Assembly: GCA_964418415.1 (NCBI GenBank)
Contig: CAYQLB010000002.1
Location: 28,686-92,685, forward strand
From: CAJBLF01 sp964418415
Lineage (GTDB): Bacteria > Patescibacteriota > Gracilibacteria > Absconditabacterales > Absconditicoccaceae
Length of the DNA: 64,000 nucleotides
Reading direction: 5' to 3'
Shown here one piece after another: positions 10,853 to 22,433 of the stretch (position 1 is its first letter; every line of letters starts with the position of its first letter). A program made the translations under genes and the position numbers. The notes below the pieces were generated by a model that saw only the letters and a list, made by a program, of their open reading frames with translations, did no database searches and was not told where the DNA came from.

Positions 10853-12004
10853 ATGAAGAAAATCAAGCGAATAGCCATTTTCACGTTATTTATGGATATC
10901 CTTGGGTTGACTATTGTGATCCCTGCGTATCCCAATCTGGTGGAATTCTTCCATACGGATTATTTTATGATTTCTTTGGGTGTGACCTTGTTCGCACTAT
11001 TCTGACTTTTTGCTAGTCCTGTCCTTTGAGCCTTATCGGATAAATATGGCAGAAGGCCGATTTTATTAGTATCGGTGTTTTTCAGTTTTGTTAGTTATAT
11101 TATCATTGCGTTATCGTGAAATATCTACATCTATCTCTTGGCAAGGATTTTTACATGATTAGCTTCAGGAAATGTTTGAGCTATCCAATCCGTACTTAGT
11201 GATATTTCCGAGGATCACAAGGAACGTACAGCAAATTTCTGATTATTCGGTGCGATCTTCGGGATAGGATTTATCATCGGTCCGGCGATCGGGGGATGGT
11301 TACTTGGATATGGAGTCAAGATTCCGTTTATTATCAGTGGAATATTAGCATTTTTGAATCTTATATTTATCTATCGAGGAGTTCCTGAAACCAATAAACT
11401 TCTTGATAAAGCCAAAAAAGTCGGTGTAAATATTTTCCGTATTTTCAAAGATATCTTTGTTTCCAATGAAAAAAAATATTATCTGGTCTTCTTCGTCGTC
11501 AACCTCGCTATCATGATTTACCAGATGTCGTTTATTCTCTTTTTGAATGCACGTTTCTGATTGTGAGGAGAAAAAAGTGGCTATATCATGGCGTTATTCG
11601 GATTGATTATGGCGATCAATCAAGGTCTTTTTTTGCCGAAATTTCGGCTCAAGAGATTCACCAACAAAAAGCTTATCAGTATTAGCTTGCTTGGTATGGT
11701 AGCCTGTTATGTGGGAGCATTTATTTTTGGCTCTTTATATCCCGTTATCGGATTTATTGCTTTGAGTTCTATTTTTCAGGGCATTTTCCGTCCAGTGTTT
11801 CAGAATGTGATGCTCGGCAATAGACAAGATGTAGGAGTGGTAAATGGAAATGTCTCTGCATTGGCAAATCTAGCCAATGTTTTTTGACCTATCGTTGGTG
11901 GGTATATGATCGATATGAATATTTCTCCCTTCGCTTTGGTAGCATTTTTGATTTTGTTGGCGTATATCTATGCTAAAAAGTATCTTACAAGTCATATAGT
12001 ATAA
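10853..12004 (+). CDS. MFS transporter
   Basis: 383 residues, about 12 transmembrane segments. The typical motif A between helices 2 and 3 is present as GALSDKYGRRPILL, and helix 5 carries GFIIGPAIGGWLLGYG (motif C-like, as in drug:proton antiporters of the TetA type). The central cytoplasmic loop lies around ETNKLLDKAKKVGVN. About nine TGA codons lie in helices at small-residue positions. It probably exports a small molecule; substrate unknown. Confidence 0.85.
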
Positions 12005-12171
12005 TTATTTATAAAATTGTCAATTTTTGTCAATTTTAACTCCCTTATAGTGGGGGTATTTTTTGTGTTTCTTTATTTTGGGAATATACTTGAGATAATG
12101 GATTTTATGTAAATCTCGAAGAATATAAATATTGGCTTGCTTTTAACGATAAACAAAATTCGGTACAATCT

Positions 12172-13011
12172 ATGAAAGAATATCTTGAAACACCAAAAAC
12201 TCCTTTGAATATTCTTCATGATGAAATAGAACATGTTGGCGTAGATACGATCAAAGAAGTGCAATTAAGCAAAGAAATGTATTCATTGTATGCTACAAAA
12301 TTGCAAACACTTTATCCTACATTGCTTATTGTAGAAACTGATGGCGTAGATCAACTCCAACTCAAGGAAAATGTTTCTTATAAAGATCAAAAAGTCCTTG
12401 CAGAACAATATTTCTATGCTTGAGATATCGATCCAAATGATCCAAAAACCAAAGATATCGTTGGTCAGGATAATATATCATTGTTAAAAGCCGAATTGAC
12501 TACATTACAATCGACATCCGGTATTACAAATATTAGAGTAGAAATAGAATGAAGTGCTAGTCATTTGCCTTATGATTGAGAATATGCTAATAATGAATGA
12601 TTGGCTAAAGCAAGAGCAGAAAATGCTAAACTCGCTCTTATAGAACCTTTAACATGACTGATATCATCAGATCAAATTCTTGCTGTTTCTGCTGTCAATG
12701 GTCCTGATTTTGATCATAACGCTTGATATTCTCAGGATGACATTAAGCAAATGGAAAGCACTCTTTATAGAGATTATCAATATGTAAGAATTAAAGTGAT
12801 ATATGATAAGGTAAGTAGCTGAGAGAAAAAAATTCTTGATTTACATCAAACTAGACCTGTTCCTGATCTTTTTGGATTTTCTATGAAACTTCCTCCTGCA
12901 AGTACCAAAAATATGAATGAGGCTAAAAAAGCTGATACAAAAAAAAGGCTAACAGAACCTTCTTATAATAAAGCTTATGGAGAAGTTGATAAAAAATTAC
13001 AATCCATATAG
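12172..13011 (+). CDS. Unknown protein with weak OmpA-like segment
   Basis: 279 residues, no signal peptide or membrane helix from this start. Around residues 120-165, IRVEIEGSASHLPYDGEY and NEGLAKARAENAKLAL resemble the peptidoglycan-binding OmpA-like fold (I.I.G..S then N..L...RA...). The match is weak and the usual Asp/Arg binding residues are not certain. The frame stays open upstream of the ATG for about 140 bases without another ATG. A possible -10 (TACAAT) lies only two bases before the ATG at 12172, which would give a leaderless mRNA. It ends in TAG. Confidence 0.65.
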
Positions 13012-13088
13012 CTGTTTTCTCTAATCGACTTGCAATTTCTCTCTAAGAAACTACATTAACAGTGAATTTATCACGTAATTTTTGTAGT

Positions 13089-14390
13089 ATGGTTTTCCGT
13101 CCCGGGTGATTCCCTGAATACAGTCCAGCAGAGCAGTTGGTGTTCGATCAAGTCAAAGCTATTATTGAACAGAATTATCGTCACTATGGTTTTGCCCATA
13201 TAGAAACTCCTGCAGTTGAGGCGAATTCTGTGCTTCTTGCCAAAAATGGTGAGGATGCAGGGAAACAGATTTTTTGATTATATGGATTAGCTCAAGGTAA
13301 GGATGATACTAAAGACTATGCATTACATTTTGACCTAACGGTGCCTTTTGCAAGATATGTTTTGGATCGAGAAAATGAATTAACCTTTCCTTTCAAGCGT
13401 TATCAAATTCAGCCCGTTCGAAGAGGAGAAAGATCGCAAAGAGGAAGATTCAAGGAATTTTGGCAGTCAGATATAGATGTTATTTGGCAGGAAACTGAAA
13501 AATGAGCTATAGGTAAAAATCTTTTTTATGATGCGGAGATGTTAGTCGTAATAGCTAAAACTTTACATGAGATCATAGCTAAATTTCTCAATAACAAACC
13601 ATTTTCATTACATGTAAATAATAGATATCTTCTTGCAGGATTTTTTTCTCAGTTTGATGAAAAAGTTGTTCCACAATTGTATAGTATACTTGATAAATAT
13701 TATAAGATACCATTTGATATTTTTCAAAAAGAACTCGCTGAACTTGTTTCTCCTGATGAAGTCAAAAAAATAATCACTTTTGTACAAAGCAATTTTGAGA
13801 AATTAGATCCGCATCTTGTAGACAATGATCTCTATCGTAGATGATATCAAGAATTGCAAGAAGTATTTCGTTTTGTTGACGGACTTAATCAAGGAAAAAA
13901 ATATACTATTGTCTGGGATCCATGTATTATCAGGGGATTAGATTATTATACCGGTACGGTCTATGAAACATTATTTGATGATGATATTGCACTTGGAAGT
14001 ATTAGTTCTGGAGGAAGATATGAAAATCTCACTGGACATATCAATCCAAAAAAAAGTAACTATTCTGGTGTAGGAGGAAGTATAGGACTTTCAAGAATAG
14101 TCTATTTAATCTTAGAAACTATGAAACCTGAACATACGACGGCGACAGAATATCTTTTTGTGAATTTCTCTGAAACAATGAATGATATTTCCATGTTGGC
14201 AAATATATTTGTTGATGAAGGCAAAGTTATAGAAATCTATCCATCTGCTGAGAAATTGGGAAAACAGTTTGCTTATGCAGACAAAAAATGAATTCCTCAT
14301 GTTGTTATTTTTGGTGAAGGAGAAAAAGCAAAGAAACTCTATAAAATCAAACATATGAAAACGGGTGAGGAAACGGAAATTGCTTTATAA
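13089..14390 (+). CDS. hisS: Histidyl-tRNA synthetase
   Basis: 433 residues, class II synthetase charging tRNA-His. Motif 2 is FKRYQIQPVRRGERSQRGRF; the histidine-A-like block is IIRGLDYYTGTVYET, followed by SSGGRYENLTGH and VGGSIGLSRI (motif 3). The C-terminal anticodon-binding domain starts at about TATEYLFVNF. Several catalytic glycines are TGA-coded. An in-frame GTG at 13062 would add nine residues; the ATG at 13089 is preferred because the family start 'GxxDFxP' aligns with GGFPEYSP shortly after it. Confidence 0.93.
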
Positions 14391-14440
14391 TAGGTAATAA
14401 GATGGGATAGATAGATTAGACAGGATATGTTCTAATCACG

Positions 14441-15757
14441 CTACTCCTTCTTATTTACTTTTTTGTTTATACTTACTTCTAATTCCTGGATAACTTTGTT
14501 TTCTATTTTACTGATTTTCATAATCAGTGATTTTTTAACTTCTTCGTGTTCTATATCGTGAATAGGGAGTGTTACTTTTTGTCCTAATTTCGGCAATCCC
14601 TTAGCTTTGCTCATAAAGACATAACTTGTTGTCTCTCATCAAAACTCTTCTTCAGAAAGTCCGAGATGTAAAAAATCTATCCCTAGTTTTTGGATAACGT
14701 CTTCAAACTTTACGTCTCATTGGATGAGTAGTCCTGTTGGTGTCTCTCTGATAGCTATAGGTTCTCTATCTATTTCGTCTTTGATATCACCGAATACTTC
14801 TTCTACGATATCCTCTAATGTGATCAATCATGCTACACCACCGTATTCGTCATTTATGACTGCAATATGTTTACGGCTGCGTTTGAACATATCTAATATA
14901 GTGTGGGTGGGTGTTGTTAGCGGCACTTTTATGATATCATTTTTTGGGAGATCTTTTAGTTTCTTATCTAAATAAATAGGATTCTGTTGAAGTTGAAAAA
15001 GCTCTCTGATGCTTGTTACTCGATTGATTTGGTCTATGTTGTGTTCATAGATAGGTATACGGGAATGAGAAAACTGTAATACTTTGTTTAATGCTTGTTG
15101 TAGGGTGAGGTTTGCATCTAATGCTTCGATTTTTACTCTCGGAACCATTGTTTCTTCTGCAGTTATTTCATAGAAATCTAACATATTCTTTATTTTTTCG
15201 TATTCACCTTTTTCGAAAATTCCTTCTTTGTTTCCCATATCTATAAATGCTTCTATTTCTTCGTCAGTCATTTTATGTGATTTTTTTGATTTGAGGACCT
15301 TTATTAATGATTCTACAAGTCGTACTATAGGAAAGAGAATTATTTGTAATACTTTGTAGATACGAACTACTTTTAATGCTATGGTGTCTGCATATTTGAG
15401 CGCCAATGATTTTGGGAAAATCTCTCAGAATAATAAAATCAGTAGAGTGACAACTCCTGTTGATATCCCTATTGCTGTGCCTGCTTCTCGTCCTGATATT
15501 TCAGCAATATCAATACTTATTTTGGTTGCTAATGATGCTGCGGTGATATTTACTATATTATTTCCAATGAGTATGGTGATAAGTAATCTATCGCTCTTGT
15601 TTTTGAGATGTTTCAAAAGTAATGCTGTCTTATTTCCTTTTTTGATTAGTGCATTTATTTTGTGTAAAGGGATATTCATCAATGCTATTTCTGTCCCTGA
15701 AAAAAAAGCAGATCCTAAGATTAATAGGACAAATATAATAATTTCTCCTGAATTCAT
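14441..15757 (-). CDS. CNNM/CorC-type membrane protein with CBS pair
   Basis: 438 residues. Order: N-terminal CNNM (DUF21) transmembrane domain (SAFFSGTEIALMNIP is the signature), a loop ending MTDEEIEAFIDMG, two CBS domains (MVPRVKIEALDAN and GGVAGLITLEDIVEEVFGD) and a C-terminal CorC/HlyC domain. Such proteins are magnesium/cobalt efflux-related or hemolysin-like membrane proteins; transport itself is not established for most. It converges on hisS, with only 50 bases between the two stops. It ends in TAG. Confidence 0.9.
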
Positions 15758-15870
15758 AATAGTGTAATATATAACTAAATAATGGTTTTGATAAGTATAG
15801 AAAAATGATGCTTAGTATCAATACAACTTTTAAAAAAAAGAGCTAGGAAATACCTACTCTCATTCTTGTA

Positions 15871-16023
15871 TTATATTGATGTTCCCCAGAGTACTAAACA
15901 TCCATAGAATAGAATGATACCTATTACCATTCCTATAATTAAGATTGTTGTTGGGTGTTTTTCAGCCCATATTCTGAAGACTGATTTTTTTTCTTTTTGT
16001 ATCTGGTTTTCCATTGTTGACAT
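15871..16023 (-). CDS. Small single-span membrane protein
   Basis: 50 residues, no TGA codon. A charged N-terminus (MSTMENQIQKEKKSVFRIWA) is followed by one hydrophobic helix ILIIGMVIGIILFYGCLVLW. It lies alone between the CorC-type gene (same strand, 113 bases downstream) and a divergent glycosyltransferase gene. The function is unknown. The clean start, single helix and stop make it a credible short gene. Confidence 0.6.
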   Translation of the reverse strand: MSTMENQIQKEKKSVFRIWAEKHPTTILIIGMVIGIILFYGCLVLWGTSI

Positions 16024-16141
16024 ATTTGTTTTGTATGTTATAAATAAAATTATCTAAAAATCAATGATATTTTCTTAATCGCTTGATTTTATCTATTAAC
16101 TAAATACACATTAGGTATTGATTTTATCTCGTCCGTACGCT

Positions 16142-17266
16142 ATGTCTTTGTTACAATTTGTTATCATACTTTCTGCTATAGTGTTCATCCTCTTTGGGGT
16201 AGATCTCTATAAACGTAAAAAAATGAACATTTTACATTTCATAGTTTTTTTTATTGGATGAGGTATGGTAGTTCTCTTTGCATTTAATCAAGGACTACTC
16301 AATAGATTTGGTAGCTTTTTTTGATTGGCTAGAGGTGCAGATTTGCTTGTTTATATCTCACTTATTCTTTTATTCTATTTTTATATAGATCTTCTCAATA
16401 AACATACTAAAGATAAATTTCAACTCACAAGACTTATTTCTCAGGAAGCTATAGATAAAGGATATATGATCAATCAATCTCTTTTTCATCAACGAGTCAA
16501 TACGGATGAAAAAGATCAGTTTGTGTTTAATATTAGGGTATATAATGAAGCAGAAGTTATCGGTAGTGTTATAGATGAGATTATCGCTCACGGATTTTCC
16601 AAGATTGTCGTAATCAATGATGGATCATCGGACAACTCGTTGTCCGTTTTACAGCAAAAGAGACAGCAATATTCTGATAAAATGATCATTGTTTTGTCTC
16701 ATACCATCAATAGAGGCTGATGAGCAGCCAATCAAACCTGATATAATTTCATCAAGAAATATGGCGATGAAATGAAAATTCATCGATTCGTTGGCTTCGA
16801 TGCTGATGGCCAGATGGATATCAAAGATATGTATACCTTTATGCAACATATCAAACAGGATGCAAAACTATGATTGGATCTAGAGAATAAAAAGCCCGAT
16901 CTTTATCTTGGTTCAAGATTCCTTGATGGAAGTATCGTCCAGAATATGCCGTCTTTGAGAAGATATATTCTTCGAATAGCCAAATTAGTGACTAGAATGT
17001 TTTATGGAACAAAGGTTTCTGATCCTCATATTGGGTATAGGGTTATTTCCCTTTCCGCTTTGAGGAAATTTACATTGACTGCTGATGGTATGCATTATGC
17101 TAATGAACTCAACGAACAAATTAAAAGATTTGGATTGAGATATAAAGAAATTCCCGTTCATATCCGCTATACCGAACATAGTCTTACTAAGTGACATAGA
17201 CAAAAAAATTCGAACAGTCTTAGACTTGCTGCAGAAATGATTTATAAAAAGATTTTCTTCAGATAG
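16142..17266 (+). CDS. DUF2304 / family 2 glycosyltransferase fusion
   Basis: 374 residues. Residues 1-90 form a three-helix membrane region of the DUF2304 type, which often stands as a separate small gene next to glycosyltransferases. Residues from about 125 on are a GT2 (GT-A) domain: VINDGSSDNS for nucleotide binding, FDADGQMD as the metal-binding DxD region, and LYLGSRFLDGS with SDPHIGYRV. The glycosyltransferase resembles dolichol-phosphate-mannose-synthase-like enzymes that load sugars onto lipid carriers. An N of the usual 'VPAYNE' start is kept in NIRVYNEAEV. It ends in TAG. Confidence 0.85.
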
Positions 17267-17358
17267 AAAATTTTCAGTGACGAGTGTAGAGTGACTGGTG
17301 ACGCGGGATTAATAGTGAATAGTCACGAGTTATTGTATTTATCTTGTTAGTTGTGGAA

Positions 17359-17706
17359 ATGTTAATAAATGACTTTGAGGAGATATTGTCATGGCAAAAA
17401 GCACAAGATTTATCTTATGAGATATACAAGCAATTAGCGTCGCTCAAAGATTTTTCCTTTAGAGATCAAATACAAAGAGCTTGAGTTTCTATTTCTAATA
17501 ATATAGCAGAATGATTTGAAAGAAAGAGTAATAATGAGTTTAAATATTTTTTATATGTTGCTAAATGATCTTCTGGAGAACTGCGTTCTATGCTTATTTT
17601 AGCTAAAAGATTATGATATATAGATGAAAAAGTTTTCCAAAAAATGTATATAGAAGTAAAAGAAATATCAAAACTTCTTTGAGGGTTGATAAAATCGCTA
17701 AAATAA
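17359..17706 (+). CDS. Four-helix bundle protein (23S rRNA-IVP family)
   Basis: 115 residues, all helical. The family core is clear: RDQIQRAGVSISNNIAEGFERKSNNEF, with two Gly encoded by TGA, then YVAKGSSGELRSML. In other bacteria these proteins are often encoded inside intervening sequences of 23S rRNA, but many are free-standing, as here, and their function is unknown. It sits between the glycosyltransferase and serS, flanked on both sides by short repeats containing GTGACGAGT or TACTCGTAAC words. Confidence 0.85.
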
Positions 17707-17762
17707 TACTCGTTACTCGTAACTAGATACTCGTAACATTTTAAATTTTAATTTAAAATCCA

Positions 17763-19001
17763 ATGATTGATTTGAAAAAAGTTCGCGACGATATCGCGGC
17801 ATATAAAATAATTTGTGAAAAGAAAGGGAAACAAATAGATGTCGAAGCTATTCTCGCAAAAGATGATCAGAGAAAAGAGTTTCAACAAAAGATCGATGTG
17901 ATGAAATTCCAGCAGAAAGAGCTAGCAGCAAAAAAGGAATACGATAGTGCCAAAGCTTTGAAAACTGAAATTCAGTGATTGGAACAACAATATGATACGA
18001 TTGTTAAAGAGTTGAATATCGAACTTCTAAAAATGCCGAATACGGCTTTACATCATGATGTACCTATCGGTAAGGATGATAGTGAAAATGTTGTAGTCAA
18101 GACTTTTGGTGATGTTCCGAATTTTGATTTTGAGCCAAAAGATCATATGACGCTTATGAAACAATATGATATGGTCGATGGAGAAAGGGGAGTTAAGCTT
18201 GCATGAGCGCGTAGTTATTTTCTCAAGGGTGATGGTATGTTACTTGAACAAGCAGTATTGCAATATACCTTAAAAAAACTTGTAGAAAAATGATTTACCC
18301 CCATGAATGTGCCAAATATTGTTAATCCAGAATGTCTTATTGGAACTGGATATTTTCCTGGAGGAGAGGAGGATGCGTATCGGATGGAAAGAGATAATCA
18401 ATGGCTTATTTGAACATCTGAAATTCCTGTGACTGCGTATCATATGGATGAAGTCTTGGAGGAAAAAGATTTACCAAAAAAATATTGCGGCTATTCTGCA
18501 TGTTATCGTAGAGAAGCTGGTACGTATGGAAAAGATACTGCTGGACTCTATAGGGTACATCAATTCAATAAAGTAGAACAAGTCGTTATTTTGCCGGAAG
18601 ATGAAAAAATGTCCAACGAATATCATCAACAGATTCTGCAAAATGCTATGGATATTCTTGATGATTTTAAACTTCCGTATCGTCTGTTACAGCTATGTTC
18701 TGGCGATTTAGCTATCGGTAAGTACAATTCTCATGATTTGGAATGCTGGATGCCTTCACGTAATGCATATGGAGAAACACACTCTGTGACTTCATTTTTG
18801 GATTTCCAGGCACGTAGATTGAATCTTAGATATCGTGATGTAGAGGGAAAAATTAAATATTGTTATACCATGAATAATACTGCTATCGCTACACCAAGGA
18901 TTCTTATAGCTCTCATAGAAAATAATCAACAAAAAGATGGTACAATCAAGATCCCTGAGGTCTTGGTGCCGTATATGGGGAAAGAGTATATAGGGAAATA
19001 A
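17763..19001 (+). CDS. serS: Seryl-tRNA synthetase
   Basis: 412 residues, class II synthetase. Residues 1-100 form the tRNA-binding coiled coil (MIDLKKVRDDIAAYKI...). The catalytic core includes motif 2 YSACYRREAGTYGKDTAGL with HQFNKVEQV, the serine-site TSEIP block (IGTSEIPVTAYH), and motif 3 NNTAIATPRILIALIENN. Seven or more TGA codons match family glycines. The upstream gap contains three near-copies of ACTCGTAAC. Confidence 0.95.
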
Positions 19002-19046
19002 CGTACGAATTATAGGTTATATCTATTCAATGGATTTTTTTATTGT

Positions 19047-19616
19047 TTATATATTTGCTTTTTGCTCTTTGGCTAATGTATCCAATAGCAATGCATTTTT
19101 TCCTGTTTGATATAAATATTTTATATTACAGCTTATGTCTGTTATAATTAATTTTGCTGTTGTTCCTTCTATCTGTACTTTTATATTATTAGGGGTAATA
19201 CCGTACATATCAGTAAATAATATACCACTTTTTCTTTGTATATCTTGGGTGATATTATTGCAGAGTATATCTATCCTCATTTTCCCTATTTCGTTTTCAT
19301 ATTCCTTGAGTGTTTTTCCTGGTATGTATTCAGGATGAGTAATAAGAAGTGATTGTTTATCCAATGTACTTGCTTCATAAATTCATTGAGGAGATAAGCT
19401 GAGTATTGATATTTCTCGTTGATCTATTTTTTTCCCTTCTAAGGTACATTCTCCAAAATATATCTCTTTTTTGTAGGAAGATACACTTTGTTGTAATGTG
19501 TGATATAATTCAAGTATATGTCTACTGATGTACTTCTTGTCGTATTCTTTGGTGAATATTTCCTGTCCATCTATTTTTTCTGTATAATAGGCATATGCAT
19601 CTCCTGAGTTGTTCAT
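19047..19616 (-). CDS. Hypothetical protein
   Basis: 189 residues, one internal TGA (Gly) joining two standard-code halves. It is acidic and soluble, with no signal peptide. The N-terminal MNNSGDAYAYYTEKIDGQEI and C-terminal NNIKVQIEGTTAKLIITDIS show no family I recognise. It converges on serS (45 bases between stops). Upstream is a terminator belonging to tRNA-Cys, so it must have its own promoter in the ~65 bases between. Confidence 0.6.
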
Positions 19617-19683
19617 GACTATGTATAGTATATAAATAACTTATTATATTTATTTTTTTACATAGGTCAAATTTTTTAAAAAA

Positions 19684-19709
19684 CAAAAAAAGCTTCCACG
19701 AAGGAAGTT
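19684..19709 (-). terminator. Intrinsic terminator after tRNA-Cys
   Basis: On the minus strand the stem CTTCC / GGAAG closes a TTCG tetraloop and is followed by TTTTTTT. It lies 55 bases downstream of the tRNA-Cys 3' end. Confidence 0.75.
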
Positions 19710-19763
19710 TCTTTTGACGACGGAACTGATACTAGTCGCTTGGTTGTATTGCTAGAGTATATA

Positions 19764-19837
19764 AGGCACCTGCCGGATTCGAACCGGCGAACCAAGGTTT
19801 TGCAGACCCGTCTATTAGACCACTCTAGCAAGGTGCC
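19764..19837 (-). tRNA. trnC: tRNA-Cys (anticodon GCA)
   Basis: Cloverleaf read on the minus strand: acceptor GGCACCT/AGGTGCC with discriminator T, anticodon loop CTGCAAA with GCA, and T-arm GCCGG-TTCGAAT-CCGGC. No CCA is encoded. The U73 discriminator agrees with cysteine identity. The GCA anticodon does not read UGA, so it is not the UGA-decoding tRNA; no tRNA-Gly(UCA) is visible in this window. Confidence 0.93.
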
Positions 19838-20129
19838 ATTTTGGTCGTGTGGTATATATATGAATTCGGTCTAACTTTTCAATTCCAAATCATAGATTTG
19901 TATATTCTCCTTCAAAAATACTTTTCATTTTCGTCTCGTTCTTCAAAAATTTTTTCTATATTTGATTGAATGATATGTAGTTCCCAAAACGAATGAAAGA
20001 TTCGATTGGGAAACTATGATTGAAGAATATATAGTTACTATCACAATGAAAAATTGTGTAGTAAACTATTGTTTTGACGTTAGAAAAATTTCGCTATATC
20101 TCAATTTTTCTTGGCGTTTCAATAATAAA
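19838..20129. other. Intergenic region with two strong hairpins
   Basis: No gene seen. Two adjacent stem-loops stand out. The first, 19979-20015, pairs AGTTCCCAA...CGAAT with ATTCG...TTGGGAAACT around a GAAAG loop. The second, about 20033-20067, pairs AGTTACTATCACAAT with ATTGTGTAGTAAACT around GAAAA. They lie just past the smpB stop and upstream of tRNA-Cys, both transcribed leftward. They may be terminators or RNA-processing signals, but neither has a clear U-tract. Confidence 0.55.
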
Positions 20130-20588
20130 TTATCTCATTGTTTTCATTTCTCTGTCCATCTGTTTTTTGATATCCTTTTCTTTGAGTATTTGCTTTTTTT
20201 CTATCTTTCTCATAAGTTTCGCTATTCCTATTTTGAGTTTAATTAATCCTTTTTTGTTGATGAATATTTCCAACGGTATGATAGTTGTTCATGATTTGTC
20301 GAGTGCTGCAGAAATTTTCGCTAATTCTTTTTTGGTGATCAATAATTTTCTTTTGCCTTTGGATTGATAGCTAGGGACGAGTACATGAGATGTTTTTTCA
20401 TATAATGGCACGTCCATATTGAGTATCCATAATTCTTTATCTTCTAATCTTACAAACGCATCTTTGATATTTACATGACTTGTCTTGATTGACTTAACTT
20501 CATATCATTTTAAAATTATTCCGACTTCATATTCCTTGTCGACCTGATAATCGTGATAAATGTGTCTATTTTTGCTGATTAGCTTCAT
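20130..20588 (-). CDS. smpB: SsrA-binding protein SmpB
   Basis: 152 residues, normal length. SmpB binds tmRNA and brings it to stalled ribosomes. The N-terminal ISKNRHIYHDYQVDKEYE and GIILKGYEVKSIKTSHVNIKDAFV match the family's KNrkA.hdY.ie..yeaGi.L.GtEVKSiR block; the C-terminal KKKQ-like basic tail (KEKDIKKQMDREMKTMR) fits the helix that enters the decoding centre. The tmRNA gene itself is not seen nearby. Confidence 0.92.
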
Positions 20589-20666
20589 ATTTACATATTG
20601 GTAAAAGGTGAAAGATAAAAGGTGAAAGGCCTTGTCTCTTTATACTTTCACCTTATTTTCTATGGT

Positions 20667-21788
20667 TTATTTAGCGTCTACTCGATTGATTTTTGTGTTT
20701 CCTACTCATATGTTGATATAGATATTCACTATTCCTTTTGCTCCACTGAGATTTTGTGATTGAAAATAATGTCATGATAATACATCGAATTGAGGTGTGT
20801 CGAGCATACCCAAAAGATGTTTATAGTACATAATAACTCCTATGTCTTTGGGAACATCTATCTGTATATTTGCTGCAGCACCTTGGATCTCTATGGTATT
20901 TCCTGAAAGTACATTTCCTATATTTATGCTGATATCATCGATTCCTGCATGAAATTTTAGTGCTTTTCGTTTGAATGTAGTGAAATCGATAGTATGGAGT
21001 CAGAAAAGATTCTTGATATAGATGAAGTCAAATAGCTTATCATTAGGAACCTGTAGATTGCTATTGCTCCGATATTTTTGCAGTACATTTCGATTGCTGT
21101 CTTCTTTGATTTTGAGATATGCTATGTTATTGTTTTCCCCTGAGGCAAGAAGTATTTTTCTATCAGAATTCCAAGATCATAGGATTGTTTTTCCTGTAGT
21201 GTTTTTTCATATAATGGAAGAATTTCCTATCATGGTTTCCATATAGATATTCGTCTTTTTATCTGCTTTAGGTAGTTGATATTCTCGTTGTATTCCCTCT
21301 TTCCGTTTTGTTGAAGGATTGAGAGAAGTATAGATTCCTATAGTAAATATTCATCAAAAGACGGTCAAAAAGAGGATTAGTCCAAAAATTTTTCCGAGCA
21401 ATCATTTGTAGCTTCGGATAATAATAGTACTGAAAATAATTACCAACGGATAAATTTGATGAAGATTGAAGTTGTTTATAGAAAGGCTTATCATATTTGT
21501 AGATTCTCCAAGCATTAGAAATCATATAACAAGCAATGCTATTATTGTCAATGTCCTAAAGAATCCGTGTATTCTTTGTTTTTTGTAGATGATTTTTTCT
21601 ATGACCTGTACTACCGGAGCTTGTTGTGTAAAAAATTCTGGCATTTGAGGAACAGATTCCTGTAGTTGTGGTGGAGGAGGAGTGTAGACGGGTATTTGTT
21701 CTTTAGCTTCTGGGACGGTTTCCGTTTGCTGTGTTTCGTCTAAGCTTTTGCCCAACTCTTTCTCTACAAAATTTTTTGCTTCAACCAT
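20667..21788 (-). CDS. Membrane protein with LiaF-like C-terminal domain
   Basis: 373 residues. Residues 1-75 are cytosolic with a proline-rich stretch (VYTPPPPQLQESVPQMP). There are about three membrane helices between residues 78 and 145. The extracellular or cytosolic C-terminus (about 160-373) contains repeating beta-strand patterns (INIGNVLSGNTIEIQGAAAN, IQIDVPKDIGVIMYYKH) as in LiaF/DUF4097-type beta-helical domains. The assignment rests on this pattern only. The 3' gap holds an inverted repeat AAGGTGAAAG / CTTTCACCTT that may terminate transcription. Confidence 0.65.
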
Positions 21789-21844
21789 GACTAAATTGCT
21801 AAAATGTTAAAATGAAGAAATGCTAAAATGATATTTTTTGTATA

Positions 21845-22432
21845 TTAGTATTGATGTCATTTTTGTTTATTAAATTCATATTCTATTTCTTTAAATTTTT
21901 CTTGTGCTTCTTGGGTATTGGTTGTTATGCTATTTTTTATTTCTATGATTTCTGCATCATTATTTTTGGTATCATAGATAGCGAACGTAGCTACGCCAGT
22001 CTTGTATGCACCAATTTCTCCTGGGTTTACAACTAAACAATCTCAGATAAACTCTTTGTTTTTTAGATGATTGTGTCCATAAAAAACTGCATCGAAATCT
22101 CAAGATTTTGCCATAGATTTTGCCAGTAGAGGATAGTGTGATAAGAATAGTTTACGATTATCAATTTCTATAATATCAAAGACATCAAATCCCATTTCCA
22201 GATTACTTCATTCTTTCAATGAGAGTTTTGTTATAAGTGATTTATCTCCATCATTATTTCCCCAAATAGCTCTAATTTTTATAGGACTAGCACATAATAT
22301 TCCTGCAATTGCGGCTCAACAAAAGTCTCATAAAAAGACAATTTCTTCAATGTTAAAATTCTTTATTTGATTAAGTGCCATAATGATATTATGGGCGTTA
22401 TCGTGAATATCTGAAATTATAGCAATTTTCAT
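21845..22432 (-). CDS. YfcE/MJ0936-type metallophosphoesterase
   Basis: 195 residues. The calcineurin-like metal ligands are in order: ISDIHDN, FLGDFCG, IWGNNDGD, LSHYPL and YGHNHLK. Several motif glycines are TGA. Members of this small family hydrolyse phosphodiesters; the natural substrate is usually unknown. It starts 1 base after the glyS stop in the same direction, so the two are co-transcribed. Confidence 0.88.
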
Positions 22433-22433
22433 T

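Noticed and set aside
17359..17706. 23S rRNA intervening sequence containing the four-helix protein.
   Set aside because: No rRNA sequence flanks it; it is a free-standing gene.
19838..20129. tmRNA gene next to smpB.
   Set aside because: No tRNA-like ends (no T-arm or CCA-type 3' end) seen on either strand.
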